Shown here piece after piece: positions 49,483 through 57,843 of a stretch of DNA of 64,000 bases (its first letter is position 1; the number at the start of each line of letters is the position of its first letter). A program made the position numbers and the translations under genes. The stretch covers positions 62,001 through 126,000 of the forward strand of contig DASUYB010000094.1 in NCBI GenBank assembly GCA_036377595.1. Direction: 5' to 3'. Under the pieces are notes generated by a model, which searched no databases, was not told where the DNA came from, and worked only from the letters and a program-made list of their open reading frames with translations. The DNA is from Longimicrobium sp. (GTDB taxonomy: Bacteria > Gemmatimonadota > Gemmatimonadetes > Longimicrobiales > Longimicrobiaceae).

Positions 49483-50691
49483 ATGGCGAGCCCGGCGTCA
49501 GCTGACGACGCGCCGCACCGCTGGCGGACGCTGGCGCTCCTGGCCGCCGCCGAGCTGCTGGGGATGTCGCTCTGGTTCACGGCCAGCGCGGTATCGCCGC
49601 AGCTGCGCGGGCTGTGGGGGCTCACGGAGTCGCAGGCGGGATGGCTCACCGGCGCGGTGCAGCTCGGCTTCGTGGCGGGGACGGCCGCGGCGGCGCTTCT
49701 CAACCTGGCCGACGTCCTTCCCAGCCGCGGCTACTTCGCCGGCTCGGCGCTGCTGGCGGCGGCGGCCAACCTCGCGCTGATCGCCTGCCGCGGCTACGAG
49801 CCGGCGCTGGCGGCGCGCTTCGCGACCGGCTTCTTCCTCGCGGGCGTCTATCCCCCGGCGATGAAGATGGTGGCCACCTGGTTCCGCTCCGCGCGCGGGC
49901 TGGCCATCGGCACCGTCGTGGGCGCGCTGACGGTGGGGAAGGCGACGCCGTACCTCCTCCGCGCCTTCCCGTCCCTGGGATGGCAGACGGTGGTCGCCGC
50001 CGCGTCCGCCGGCGCCGTGGCGGCGGCGCTGCTCGTCGCGGCCGCGTACCGCGACGGGCCGTATCCCTTCCCGCGCCGCCGCTTCGCCTGGTCGCGCATC
50101 GGCGAGGTGGCGCGGCACCGCGAGACGCGGCTGACGGTGAGCGGGTACCTGGGCCACATGTGGGAGCTGTACGCGATGTGGACGTACGTCTCCCTCTTCT
50201 TCCACGACCTCTTCGCCGCGCGCGGCGCGGGCGCGGCGCAGGCCACGGCGCGCGCGGGGCTCGTCGGCTTCTCGGTGATCGCGGCGGGCGGGGCGGGATC
50301 GGTGCTGGCGGGGCGATGGGCCGACCGGCTGGGCCGCGAGCGCGTCACCATCCAGGCGATGGCGGTGAGCGGCGCCTGCGCGCTGGCGATGGGATGGCTC
50401 CTGCGCGCCCCCGTCGCGCTGGCCGTCGCCGTCGCGCTGGTGTGGGGATTCTCGGTGGTAGCCGATTCCGCGCAGTTCAGCGCGGTGGTGACGGAGGTCG
50501 CGCCCGAGCACGCCGTGGGCACCGCGCTGACGCTGCAGACGGCGCTCGGCTTCCTCCTCACCTCCGCCACCATCGCCGCCGTCCCGCACCTGCGCGACGC
50601 GGGCGGATGGCCGCTCGCCTTCGGCCTCCTCGCGCTCGGCCCCGCCGCCGGCATCGCCGCCATGCTGCGGCTGAAGCGGCTGCGGACGTAA
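49483..50691 (+). CDS. MFS transporter
   Basis: A 402-residue protein with twelve hydrophobic segments. Helix 1 includes 'LALLAAAELLGMSLWFTASAV'; the loop after helix 2 and helices 4-5 ('GFFLAGVYPPAMKMVATWF', 'GLAIGTVVGALTVGKATPYL') resemble the CynX/NimT-like or nitrate/nitrite-type MFS subgroup; the 'GRWADRLGRERV' loop between helices 8 and 9 is the family motif A. The substrate cannot be read from the sequence. It seems monocistronic. Confidence 0.85.
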   Translation: MASPASADDAPHRWRTLALLAAAELLGMSLWFTASAVSPQLRGLWGLTESQAGWLTGAVQLGFVAGTAAAALLNLADVLPSRGYFAGSALLAAAANLALIACRGYEPALAARFATGFFLAGVYPPAMKMVATWFRSARGLAIGTVVGALTVGKATPYLLRAFPSLGWQTVVAAASAGAVAAALLVAAAYRDGPYPFPRRRFAWSRIGEVARHRETRLTVSGYLGHMWELYAMWTYVSLFFHDLFAARGAGAAQATARAGLVGFSVIAAGGAGSVLAGRWADRLGRERVTIQAMAVSGACALAMGWLLRAPVALAVAVALVWGFSVVADSAQFSAVVTEVAPEHAVGTALTLQTALGFLLTSATIAAVPHLRDAGGWPLAFGLLALGPAAGIAAMLRLKRLRT

Positions 50692-50723
50692 CTGACGTTG
50701 CGTCAACTATGTAGACGGAAGCC

Positions 50724-50752
50724 TTGACGAAACCGCGACAGTTTTGTACGTT
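50724..50752 (+). promoter_or_regulatory. Candidate promoter with TACGTT -10
   Basis: TTGACG (50724-50729), 17 nt, TACGTT (50747-50752), 34 nt before the start of the small gene at 50787. The -10 word and the flanking TTTTGTACGTTTGG are like the promoter at 30866-30894. Confidence 0.55.
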
Positions 50753-50786
50753 TGGCGCTCACTCATTCGTGCCGGAGAGGTGGCTC

Positions 50787-50972
50787 ATGATCCGAATCGA
50801 ACGAAAGCGCCCGGGCGCCGACCGTGTGCGGCGTGGCCTGGTGACCTCCAGGCCCAGTTCCGCCGCCCGCGCCGAGGCCGAGAGCGAAGCGCAGTCCTTC
50901 TACGCCGCGCAGGAGGCGGCCGCCCAGGCCAGCCGCGCATACCAGGCGCGTCGGCGGGCCATACGCAGCTGA
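50787..50972 (+). CDS. Small basic hypothetical protein (61 aa)
   Basis: ATG 50787 follows GGAGAGG and the well-placed promoter. The peptide is basic, 'MIRIERKRPGADRVRRGL', then helical and Ala/Gln-rich ('AQEAAAQASRAYQARRR'). There is no Cys, signal or known domain. A longer frame from 50724 overlaps the promoter and is not used. An intrinsic terminator follows at 50995. Confidence 0.55.
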   Translation: MIRIERKRPGADRVRRGLVTSRPSSAARAEAESEAQSFYAAQEAAAQASRAYQARRRAIRS

Positions 50973-50994
50973 CCGCGTTCCGGCGGATGATAGC

Positions 50995-51026
50995 GCAGCC
51001 GGGGTCTTTCGGGACCCCGGCTTTTT
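50995..51026 (+). terminator. Intrinsic terminator of the small basic gene
   Basis: A perfect 10-bp stem AGCCGGGGTC (50995-51004) / GACCCCGGCT (51011-51020), loop TTTCGG, and a T-run of seven at 51020-51026. Confidence 0.88.
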
Positions 51027-51069
51027 TGTATCCGGTGCCCTCCACAACGCCCTCACCCGGAGGATCTTC

Positions 51070-51873
51070 ATGAACTTCGAACAGGGAGACGATCGACCCG
51101 CGGGGCACGTGTTCGGCCTGCCTCCGGAGGCGCGCTTCGGCGACGACCCCAAGCGCAGGCCCCACCTCCTGCTCCACCGCTGCCGCCCGGCGGAGCTGGG
51201 CACGCTGGCGCACATGACCACGAAGCTGTCCGAGGAGATCGGGTATGGCGCGCCGGCGCACGAGATCGCCGAGTGCAGCCGCAAGCTCCGCTATCCCGGG
51301 CAGCAAGGCTGCTTCGTCACCCCGGTCCGCCTGCTGTTCCAGGACGCTTCACTCCTCGATCGATCCGACGCGTGCTATGCTTCGTCGCTCCACTCCGTTT
51401 GCGCGGTGACGGCGAAAGCGCTGGGATTGAGATCGGGGCTCGGGGCTCCTGGGTCCCCGAGCGTGCGCGGACACCTGGCCGTGCTGAGCCGCGAAGTGAA
51501 GGAGGCGTTCGAGTTCGGGCATGGCGTCGTGCTCACGCAGCACGAATACTCCGCCCAGCGGCGGTGGCAGCTGCTCGTACCGATACTCGATCTCCGGGAT
51601 CTGATCCCGGTCGGAGCCGATCCGGACAGCTTCACTCCAGAGCCATGGGATGTCGTGCCCGAGCCAGCCTCGTGGTCGACTGGGCTTCCGCGCGGATGGG
51701 TACGGCCGGTGATCGATACGGCGCGACTGATCACGTTCAGCGAACGGTGGACCCGCAGCCGGGACCGGGACCGGTGGCTCAAGGGTCAGATCGAGCGTAT
51801 CCTCCCTGCATCCGTTGATCTCGTCACCCTGAGCCGGATCGAGGATGCGCTCGCCGCCCGGCTCTGTCTGTAG
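51070..51873 (+). CDS. Hypothetical protein (267 aa)
   Basis: GGAGGATCTTC precedes ATG 51070. The protein has a mixed alpha/beta composition without signal or membrane segments; segments such as 'RPHLLLHRCRPAELGTLAHMTTK' and 'LLVPILDLRDLIPVGA' might be part of an SH3-like (PemK/MazF-type) barrel, but this is a weak resemblance. I do not recognise the family. Base composition is slightly lower in GC than the neighbours. It ends 12 nt before the next start, so it may be co-transcribed with the glycosyltransferase gene. Confidence 0.55.
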   Translation: MNFEQGDDRPAGHVFGLPPEARFGDDPKRRPHLLLHRCRPAELGTLAHMTTKLSEEIGYGAPAHEIAECSRKLRYPGQQGCFVTPVRLLFQDASLLDRSDACYASSLHSVCAVTAKALGLRSGLGAPGSPSVRGHLAVLSREVKEAFEFGHGVVLTQHEYSAQRRWQLLVPILDLRDLIPVGADPDSFTPEPWDVVPEPASWSTGLPRGWVRPVIDTARLITFSERWTRSRDRDRWLKGQIERILPASVDLVTLSRIEDALAARLCL

Positions 51874-51885
51874 AAGGAGGGTTCC

Positions 51886-52518
51886 ATCCCCAGCGCAGTC
51901 CTGATCTTCGTGCGCGCGCCCGTCGTGGGGCGGGTGAAGACGCGCCTCGCGGCGGAGATCGGCGCGGAGGCGGCGCTGCGCGTCTACCGCCGGCTGGCGG
52001 AGCACGCCGTCGCGGAGGCGCGCGCGCTGGGCGACGAGGCGCGGGTGCGCGTCCACTTCACCCCCGCGGACGCGGGCGAGGCGGTGCGCGCGTGGCTTGG
52101 CGGCGACGCCGCGTACCTGCCCCAGGCGGCCGGTGATCTCGGCGCGCGGATGCGGAGCGCGTTCGAGGCCGCGTTCGCGGCGGGTTTCGGCCGCGTGGTG
52201 ATCATCGGCTCCGACCTGCCCGACCTCTCGCGCGACACGCTGCGCCGCGCCTTCGCGCTGCTCGACGAGCATCCCGCCGTCGTCGGGCCGGCACGCGACG
52301 GGGGCTACTACCTGCTGGGGATGCGGGAGATGATTCAGGGGATCTTCGACGGCGTGCCGTGGAGCACGCCGGCCGTGCTGGACGCGACGCTGGCGAGGCT
52401 GCGCGCCGCCGGCGTCACTGCCGCGATGCTGGAGACGCTGACGGACGTGGACGAGGCGGCGGACCTGCCGGGCGGGTGGCGCGAATGGGCGGGCGGCGCG
52501 GAGGCGGCGGCCGCATGA
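51886..52518 (+). CDS. TIGR04282-like arsenosugar-type glycosyltransferase, apparent ATC start
   Basis: A 210-residue GT-A-fold protein. The family start is hydrophobic strand then A-P-x-x-G-x-V-K-T-R-L-A; here this is 'AVLIFVRAPVVGRVKTRLA'. The strand needs a start upstream of GTG 51910. The only candidate is ATC 51886, five nt after GGAGG (51876-51880). 'VVIIGSDLPDLSRDTL' (about 106-121) and 'VVGPARDGGYYLLGM' (about 132-146) are diagnostic. Members are linked to arsenosugar or other sugar synthesis, and no arsenic genes are nearby. It overlaps pnuC by 4 nt. Confidence 0.75.
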   Translation: MPSAVLIFVRAPVVGRVKTRLAAEIGAEAALRVYRRLAEHAVAEARALGDEARVRVHFTPADAGEAVRAWLGGDAAYLPQAAGDLGARMRSAFEAAFAAGFGRVVIIGSDLPDLSRDTLRRAFALLDEHPAVVGPARDGGYYLLGMREMIQGIFDGVPWSTPAVLDATLARLRAAGVTAAMLETLTDVDEAADLPGGWREWAGGAEAAAA

Positions 52519-53129
52519 GCGCGCTCGACTTCCTCAAGGCCGCGTTCGGCAACAGCTGGATCGAGTGGATCGCGGTCGTGTTCGGGATCGTGAGCGTGTA
52601 CCTGAGCGTCCGCGAGAAGATCTGGAGCTGGCCCACCGCCATCGTGAACGTCTCGCTGTACATCTACATCTTCTTCAACGCCAAGCTGTACGCGGACATG
52701 GGCCTGCAGGTGTACTTCCTGGGGATCTCGTTCTACGGCTGGTGGAACTGGCTGTACGGCGGCGCCAACCACACGGAGCTGCACGTCACCCGCATCACCC
52801 CGCGCAACGCGGCGATCTTGGCGGCGATCGGGATCATGGCGGCGGCGGGGCTCTCGCATCTCCTGGCCACGCACACGGACGCGGCGGTGCCGTGGGCGGA
52901 CTCCACGCTCACGGTCGCGAGTCTGATCGCGCAGTACCTGATGACCAGGAAGGTGCTGGAGAACTGGGCCATCTGGGTGGCCGTCGACGTGGGCTCCATC
53001 GCCATGTACATCTACAAGGGGCTGTATCCCACCGTCTTCCTCTACTCCGTCTTCCTCGTGCTGGCGACGATGGGGTGGTTCGAGTGGAAGCGCTCGCTCG
53101 CGCAGCATCCCGTCCCGGCACAGGCATGA
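52515..53129 (+). CDS. pnuC: Nicotinamide mononucleotide/riboside transporter PnuC
   Basis: A 204-residue membrane protein with about seven helices. The family pattern is clear: 'VFGIVSVYLSVREKIWSWP' near residues 20-40, 'YFLGISFYGWWNWLYG' (about 68-83) and 'WVAVDVGSIAMYIYKGLYPT' (about 155-174), then 'YSVFLVLATMGWFEWKR'. PnuC imports nicotinamide riboside for NAD salvage by facilitated diffusion. It starts within the stop codon of the glycosyltransferase gene. No NadR-type kinase gene is adjacent. Confidence 0.9.
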   Translation: MSALDFLKAAFGNSWIEWIAVVFGIVSVYLSVREKIWSWPTAIVNVSLYIYIFFNAKLYADMGLQVYFLGISFYGWWNWLYGGANHTELHVTRITPRNAAILAAIGIMAAAGLSHLLATHTDAAVPWADSTLTVASLIAQYLMTRKVLENWAIWVAVDVGSIAMYIYKGLYPTVFLYSVFLVLATMGWFEWKRSLAQHPVPAQA

Positions 53130-53139
53130 GATGATATTT

Positions 53140-53213
53140 CTCACGCAAAGTCAGCAGAGTCAGCAGGAGAGCTGCAGCCGTTCTCTCTGCTGACTCTGCT
53201 AACTCTGCGTGAG
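53140..53213. repeat. Long hairpin repeat, CTCACGCAAAG type
   Basis: Arms 53140-53170 and 53182-53213 pair over about 30 positions with a few mismatches; the words CAGAGTCAGCAG and its complement are repeated within. The stem closely matches that at 45576-45631. It lies at the 3' end of pnuC, facing the convergent proline-rich gene. Confidence 0.85.
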
Positions 53214-53240
53214 CTCAATCTGTTGCAGGATTCGATGAAA

Positions 53241-53281
53241 CGACGAAGCCTCCCGCCGGGAACTGGCGAGAGGCTTCGTCG
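53241..53281 (-). terminator. Terminator of the proline-rich membrane-protein gene
   Basis: A 12-bp perfect stem CGACGAAGCCTC (53241-53252) / GAGGCTTCGTCG (53270-53281), with an inner CGCC/GGCG pairing. On the minus strand it is followed by TTTCATCG. Confidence 0.65.
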
Positions 53282-53302
53282 ATTCACGTCTCCCGAGACG
53301 GC

Positions 53303-54505
53303 TCAGCGATTGATCGGCTCGATGCGGCGGATCTCCGGGAGCGTGTCCTCGCCGGAGGGCGGCGTCTGGTCGTCGCTCGAGGGCTTGTCGCTGGGCTTCC
53401 CCTCGTCCGAGTCCGACGTGCCGGACGACGGCGTGGTATCGGAGGCCGGCGTCTCGCTCGACGTCTGGTCGGCGGTCGCGCGCGCGGCCTCGTCGCCCAC
53501 ACGGAAGGTGCGCAGGATCACCGGCAGCCCGCCCTTCTCGCCGAGGTCTTCCACGCTGCTGAGGCCGCTGCCCACGGGCGTGCCCAGCATGATGATCGAC
53601 AGCCCCTTCCCCTCGCCCACCGGCAGCACCAGGAAGCGCCCGAAGATGTCGACGTTGTTCTGGCGCGCGGTGAAGCGGAAGCCCGTGGCCTCGTGCCCGC
53701 CGATGGTCACGCGGTCGTCGCTCACCCGGCGGAAGTTGGGGAACTGCGACGCGAACTGCTGCTCGAACTGCGTGGTCAGCTGCCGCAGCACCTCGGGGTC
53801 GTTCTCGCGGCCGGCCGGCGCGTACATGTAGCCGACCGCGAAGTTCTCCTGGGTGACGTCGTTCTCCTGCTTCTCCACCTTCACGAAGTTTCGGTCGCCC
53901 GGATCGGTGCCGCTCTCCACCACCCGCCAGTCGTCGGGATAGCGGAACGAGAAGGGGAGATAGTGCGGGCTCAGCGTGTCGTTCAGCCCGTCCGGCGAGC
54001 TGGCGAACTGCGCCGTCCCCTCCATGTCGGCGGCGGAGACGGAGGTGGTGTCGCCGCCCGACGAGCCGCCGCGCTTCTTGCCCAGCGCGCCGATCAGGAA
54101 GAACGCCACCAGCGCCAGCACCACCAGCAGGCCGCACCCGCCGCAGCCCAGGATGATCGGCATCTTGTTGCTCTTCGCCGGCGGCTGCGGGGGACCGCCC
54201 GCATAGCCGCCGCCGTACGGCCTCTCCGGCCCGCCGCCCGGGGGCGGCGGCCCACCCGTGTACGGACCGCCGGTGTAGCCCCCGGGCCCCGGCCCGCCCG
54301 CGCCGGGGCCGCCGGAGCCCGGGCTACCCGGCCCGGGGCCGCCCGGCCACGTCCCTCCCGTGTAGCCGCCACCCCCGCCACCCGGCGGAGGCGGGGGAGG
54401 AGGCGGAGTCCCGCCGCCGCCGCCGAAGGGAGGTGGCGGTGGGGGCGGCGGATAATTCCCGCCCGGCGGCGGGGTGTTGGGCGGGGGAGGCGGATAGTTG
54501 CTCAT
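53303..54505 (-). CDS. Proline/glycine-rich single-pass membrane protein
   Basis: A 400-residue protein. Residues 1-110 are almost only Pro, Gly and Tyr/Thr ('NYPPPPPPPPFGGGG'-type repeats). One membrane helix follows ('GCGGCGLLVVLALVAFFLIGAL', about 120-141). The C-terminal half (about 170-330) is a globular domain with 'PYLPFSFRYPDDWRVVESG'-like strands ('LPFSFRYPDDWRVV' is visible), resembling PsbP/LpqN-type modules, and an acidic Ser/Thr/Asp-rich tail. The topology suggests a cytoplasmic low-complexity tail and an exported domain, as in some mycobacterial-type proteins. The function is unknown. Confidence 0.7.
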   Translation of the reverse strand: MSNYPPPPPNTPPPGGNYPPPPPPPPFGGGGGTPPPPPPPPGGGGGGYTGGTWPGGPGPGSPGSGGPGAGGPGPGGYTGGPYTGGPPPPGGGPERPYGGGYAGGPPQPPAKSNKMPIILGCGGCGLLVVLALVAFFLIGALGKKRGGSSGGDTTSVSAADMEGTAQFASSPDGLNDTLSPHYLPFSFRYPDDWRVVESGTDPGDRNFVKVEKQENDVTQENFAVGYMYAPAGRENDPEVLRQLTTQFEQQFASQFPNFRRVSDDRVTIGGHEATGFRFTARQNNVDIFGRFLVLPVGEGKGLSIIMLGTPVGSGLSSVEDLGEKGGLPVILRTFRVGDEAARATADQTSSETPASDTTPSSGTSDSDEGKPSDKPSSDDQTPPSGEDTLPEIRRIEPINR

Positions 54506-54743
54506 GGGGACGTGGGATGAGACGGGTGGAGCGTACGGCCGCGGAAGCGCCGCGAGGGACAGGGCAGACTACAACGCGCTAGATACAGCCCGGCGCGCCG
54601 CGCGGCAAGCATTCCCGCGCGCGGCGGGGCCGATCCCCGCCGATTTGGGACGAACGGTGAGCCTCCGCGCGTTGTATCCGCGCCACCCGTTCCCTATGTT
54701 GCGCGCGAGCTTTCCGCGTCATCCACCCGATCCCGCAGTCCCC

Positions 54744-57092
54744 ATGACTCCGTCCAGAAGCCTGGGCGCGGCGCTGGCTGCGCTCGCCCTCGCCGCGAGC
54801 GCTCGGGCGCAGGCCACCGCACCGGCGCGGCCGGCCACCTCCACGTTCGACCTCAGCGTCCGCAACATCATGCGCGGGCCGCTGCTGGTGGGCCGCTCGC
54901 CCGACGAGGTGCGCTGGTCCGCCGACTCGCGCACCGTGTGGTACCGCTGGCGCGAGCCCGAGGCGCGCGACACCGCCACGCACCTCTACCGCGTCTCCGC
55001 GGAGGGCGGCGCGCCGGTCGTCGTCGCCGACACCGCCGCGTTCTGGGCCGCGCCGGCGGAAAACGGGCGCTGGAACGCGACGCGCACCCGCCGCGCCGAG
55101 GAGCGCAGCGGCGACGTCTTCGTGGCCGACCTGGACGGCCGCGTCCACCGCATCACCCAGACGCCGGGGCGCGAGCGGTGGGCGCATCTCTCGCCGGACG
55201 GGCGCACGGTGTACTTCGTGGCCAGCAACAACGTCTACGCGGTGGAGGTCGACGGCGGCGGCACGCTGCGCCAGCTCACCGACCTGCGCCTGGAGGACGC
55301 GCCGAAGCAGGACAGCGCGAAGGGGCAGCGCGGCTTCCTGGAGAGCCAGCAGCGCGAGCTGATGGGCGCCGTGCGCGACCGGCGCGCGGAGCGGCTGCAC
55401 GGGCAGGAGGTCGATTCGCTCCGCCGCGTGGCGCCCCCCGTGTACCTGGGGAAGAACGCGACCCTCAACTCCGCCGAGGTCTCGCCGTCCGGCCGCTACC
55501 TCCTCCTCGGCGTGGGCCAGCGGGTGGAGGGCGAGAAGCAGGTGATTGTCCCCAACTTCGTCACCGAGAGCGGCTACACCGAGAACATCAACGCGCGCGG
55601 CAAGGTGGGCGACGTCCAGAACCAGCAGCGCGCCGCGGTGATCGACCTGGCCACGGGGCGGATGAGCTGGATCGAGCCCGAGGCGAAGGAGCGCCGGCTC
55701 ACCCTCAACACCGTCGGCTGGTCGCCGCGCTCCGACCGCGCGCTGGTGATCGGCGTCCCCGCCGACTTCAAGGACCGGTGGATCTACGTCGCCGGGCCGG
55801 ACGGGAAGACGGTGACGGTGGACCACGGGCACGACGACGCGTGGGTGGGCGGGCCCGTCTTCTTTTCCGCCGGATGGCTCCCGGACGAGCGCGCCTGGTT
55901 CGTGAGCGAGCGCACCGGCTGGGCGCACCTCTACACCGTCGCGGCCACCGGCGGCGAGGCGCGCGCGGTGACGTCGGGACGCTGGGAGGTGCGCGCCGTG
56001 CAGCCCTCGCGCGACGGGCGCACCTTCTTCATCTCCACCAGCGAGACCCATCCCGGCGAGCAGAACCTGTACGCCGTCTCCGCCGACGGCGGCCCGCGCA
56101 CCCGCATCTCCACCATGGACGGGTGGACCGACGCGCAGGTGTCGCCGGACGGGCGGTGGGTCGCCCTGCTGCGCTCGACCGCGGACGCGCCGCCGGAGCT
56201 GTATCTCGCGGCGAACCGCGCAGGCGCGCAGGCGCGGCAGGTGACGCGCTCGACGACGGCGGAGTACCGCACGGGACCGTGGATCAAGCCGCAGATCGTG
56301 GAGATCCCCACGCGCGACGGGCAGACGGCGTACGCGCGCATCTTCCGCCCGCGCGAGCTGGGCGCGCGGGCGAACGGCGCCGCCATCCTCTTCGTCCATG
56401 GCGCCGGCTACCTGCAGGACGCGCATCGCGGCTGGTCGACGTATTTCCGCGAGTACATGTTCAACCACCTGCTGGCCTCGCGCGGCTACACCGTGCTGGA
56501 CGTGGACTACCGCGGCTCGGCGGGGTACGGCGCGGCGTGGCGCACGGGGATCTATCGCCACATGGGCGGCAAGGACCTCGACGACCACGTGGACGCCGCG
56601 CGCTGGCTGGTGGCGAACGAGGGGGTGGACGCGAAGCGGATCGGGATGTACGGCGGCTCGTACGGCGGGTTCATGACGCTGATGGCGCTGTTCACCCAGC
56701 CCGACGTCTTCCGCTCGGGCGCGGCGCTGCGCTCCGTCACCAACTGGGCCAACTACAACCATGGCTACACCAGCCGCATCCTGAACCTGCCGCAGGACGA
56801 CTCGACCGCCTATCGCCGCTCGTCGCCCATCTACTTCGCCGAGGGGCTGAAGGGCGACCTGCTGATGCTGCACGGGATGGTGGACACCAACGTCAACTTC
56901 CAGGACGTCGTGCAGCTCAGCCAGCGGCTGATCGAGCTGGGGAAGACGAACTGGGAGCTGGCCGTGTACCCGGTGGAGGACCACGCCTTCACCCGCCCCG
57001 AGTCGTGGGCCGACGAGTACCGCCGCATCCTGGAGCTGTTCGAGCGCACGCTGCGGCCGGGCGCGCCGGCGTCCGCCGCGGGCGGAAACTGA
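54744..57092 (+). CDS. S9-family prolyl oligopeptidase / dipeptidyl-peptidase-like protein
   Basis: A 782-residue secreted serine peptidase. A signal peptide 'ALAALALAASARAQA' starts the protein. A WD40-like (DPP-IV-type) propeller spans about residues 40-520, followed by an alpha/beta-hydrolase domain with the nucleophile in 'MYGGSYGGFMTL' (about 640), an Asp in 'LHGMVDTNVNFQD' (about 710) and the His in 'VYPVEDHAFTRPESW' (about 745). Such enzymes degrade proline-containing oligopeptides in the periplasm. The ATG gives the canonical signal peptide. A GGCGGGGC-TTCG-GCCCCGCC hairpin lies downstream (57193-57212). Confidence 0.9.
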   Translation: MTPSRSLGAALAALALAASARAQATAPARPATSTFDLSVRNIMRGPLLVGRSPDEVRWSADSRTVWYRWREPEARDTATHLYRVSAEGGAPVVVADTAAFWAAPAENGRWNATRTRRAEERSGDVFVADLDGRVHRITQTPGRERWAHLSPDGRTVYFVASNNVYAVEVDGGGTLRQLTDLRLEDAPKQDSAKGQRGFLESQQRELMGAVRDRRAERLHGQEVDSLRRVAPPVYLGKNATLNSAEVSPSGRYLLLGVGQRVEGEKQVIVPNFVTESGYTENINARGKVGDVQNQQRAAVIDLATGRMSWIEPEAKERRLTLNTVGWSPRSDRALVIGVPADFKDRWIYVAGPDGKTVTVDHGHDDAWVGGPVFFSAGWLPDERAWFVSERTGWAHLYTVAATGGEARAVTSGRWEVRAVQPSRDGRTFFISTSETHPGEQNLYAVSADGGPRTRISTMDGWTDAQVSPDGRWVALLRSTADAPPELYLAANRAGAQARQVTRSTTAEYRTGPWIKPQIVEIPTRDGQTAYARIFRPRELGARANGAAILFVHGAGYLQDAHRGWSTYFREYMFNHLLASRGYTVLDVDYRGSAGYGAAWRTGIYRHMGGKDLDDHVDAARWLVANEGVDAKRIGMYGGSYGGFMTLMALFTQPDVFRSGAALRSVTNWANYNHGYTSRILNLPQDDSTAYRRSSPIYFAEGLKGDLLMLHGMVDTNVNFQDVVQLSQRLIELGKTNWELAVYPVEDHAFTRPESWADEYRRILELFERTLRPGAPASAAGGN

Positions 57093-57192
57093 CGGCGTGG
57101 AGGCGAACTGCGACGCCTGTACGTGGCACGTTTTACGCATGCCGCGCACGTATCAGCGCGACAATCGGGGACGGGCGGAAGGCGGGGCGGGC

Positions 57193-57212
57193 GGCGGGGC
57201 TTCGGCCCCGCC
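57193..57212 (+). terminator. UUCG-loop hairpin after the S9 peptidase gene
   Basis: GGCGGGGC (57193-57200), loop TTCG, GCCCCGCC (57205-57212). It is very stable but lacks a T-run, so it may end or protect the transcript. Confidence 0.6.
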
Positions 57213-57354
57213 CTCGTCATGATGAGATAAACGGTTGGAGCAAAACAACTTAGGACTTCCGGAGTGGCACGCGGGTTGCTTCTGATCGCTGGACAACGAC
57301 CGAGAGACCGAGACTCTCCCCGTCGAACGGTGACCAGCCGAAGGAGGATGGACC

Positions 57355-57648
57355 ATGACCAACCGCGTCGCCAACGCTCTATCGGAGACGCTGCCGCAGC
57401 CGAAGGGACCCTTCACCGATGCCGAGGCCCTGGAGCTGCTGATGGCCTATCGCAAGGACCCGTCGGACGTGCCGTGCCCGCTGTGCGGCCCCGGGAACAT
57501 CGAGGTCCTGGCCTTCATCGAGCCGCAGATCGATCCGAACGGGTTCGCCTCGGTGACCGAGCCCGAGGGCGAGTACGCCGCCGCGCTGTACTGCCACAAG
57601 TGCTACCGCGCGGTCGGGATCCTCGCCGGCGCCATCCGCGAGGCGTAA
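57355..57648 (+). CDS. Small protein with two CxxC motifs (97 aa)
   Basis: The protein contains 'DVPCPLCGPGNIEV' (C-x2-C, about residue 41) and 'ALYCHKCYRAVGIL' (C-x2-C, about 79), together a zinc ribbon, with an N-terminal helix 'DAEALELLMAYRKDPS'. AGGAGG lies before the ATG. The zinc ribbon is predicted; the role is unknown. The next 430 nt have no gene, only the TGTCACG repeats. Confidence 0.65.
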   Translation: MTNRVANALSETLPQPKGPFTDAEALELLMAYRKDPSDVPCPLCGPGNIEVLAFIEPQIDPNGFASVTEPEGEYAAALYCHKCYRAVGILAGAIREA

Positions 57649-57843
57649 CGGCGAGACACCCCGTTCGGCTGACAACAGGTTCTTCCTCGACGATGGGGAT
57701 CACGGCGGCGCCCGGCGAACGGGCGCCGCCGCTGCGTTGGAAGACAAATCCTGATGAACGCATCCGGAATGCAAACCAACTGTCCGGGTCTTGTGACACC
57801 AAATCGGATGATGCTCAGAATCTGTCAATAAGGCGGTCATACC

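Noticed and set aside
51070-51873. PemK/MazF-type toxin
   Set aside because: A few strand-like segments look SH3-barrel-like, but the length (267 aa) and the lack of an antitoxin gene with matching features make this assignment too weak.
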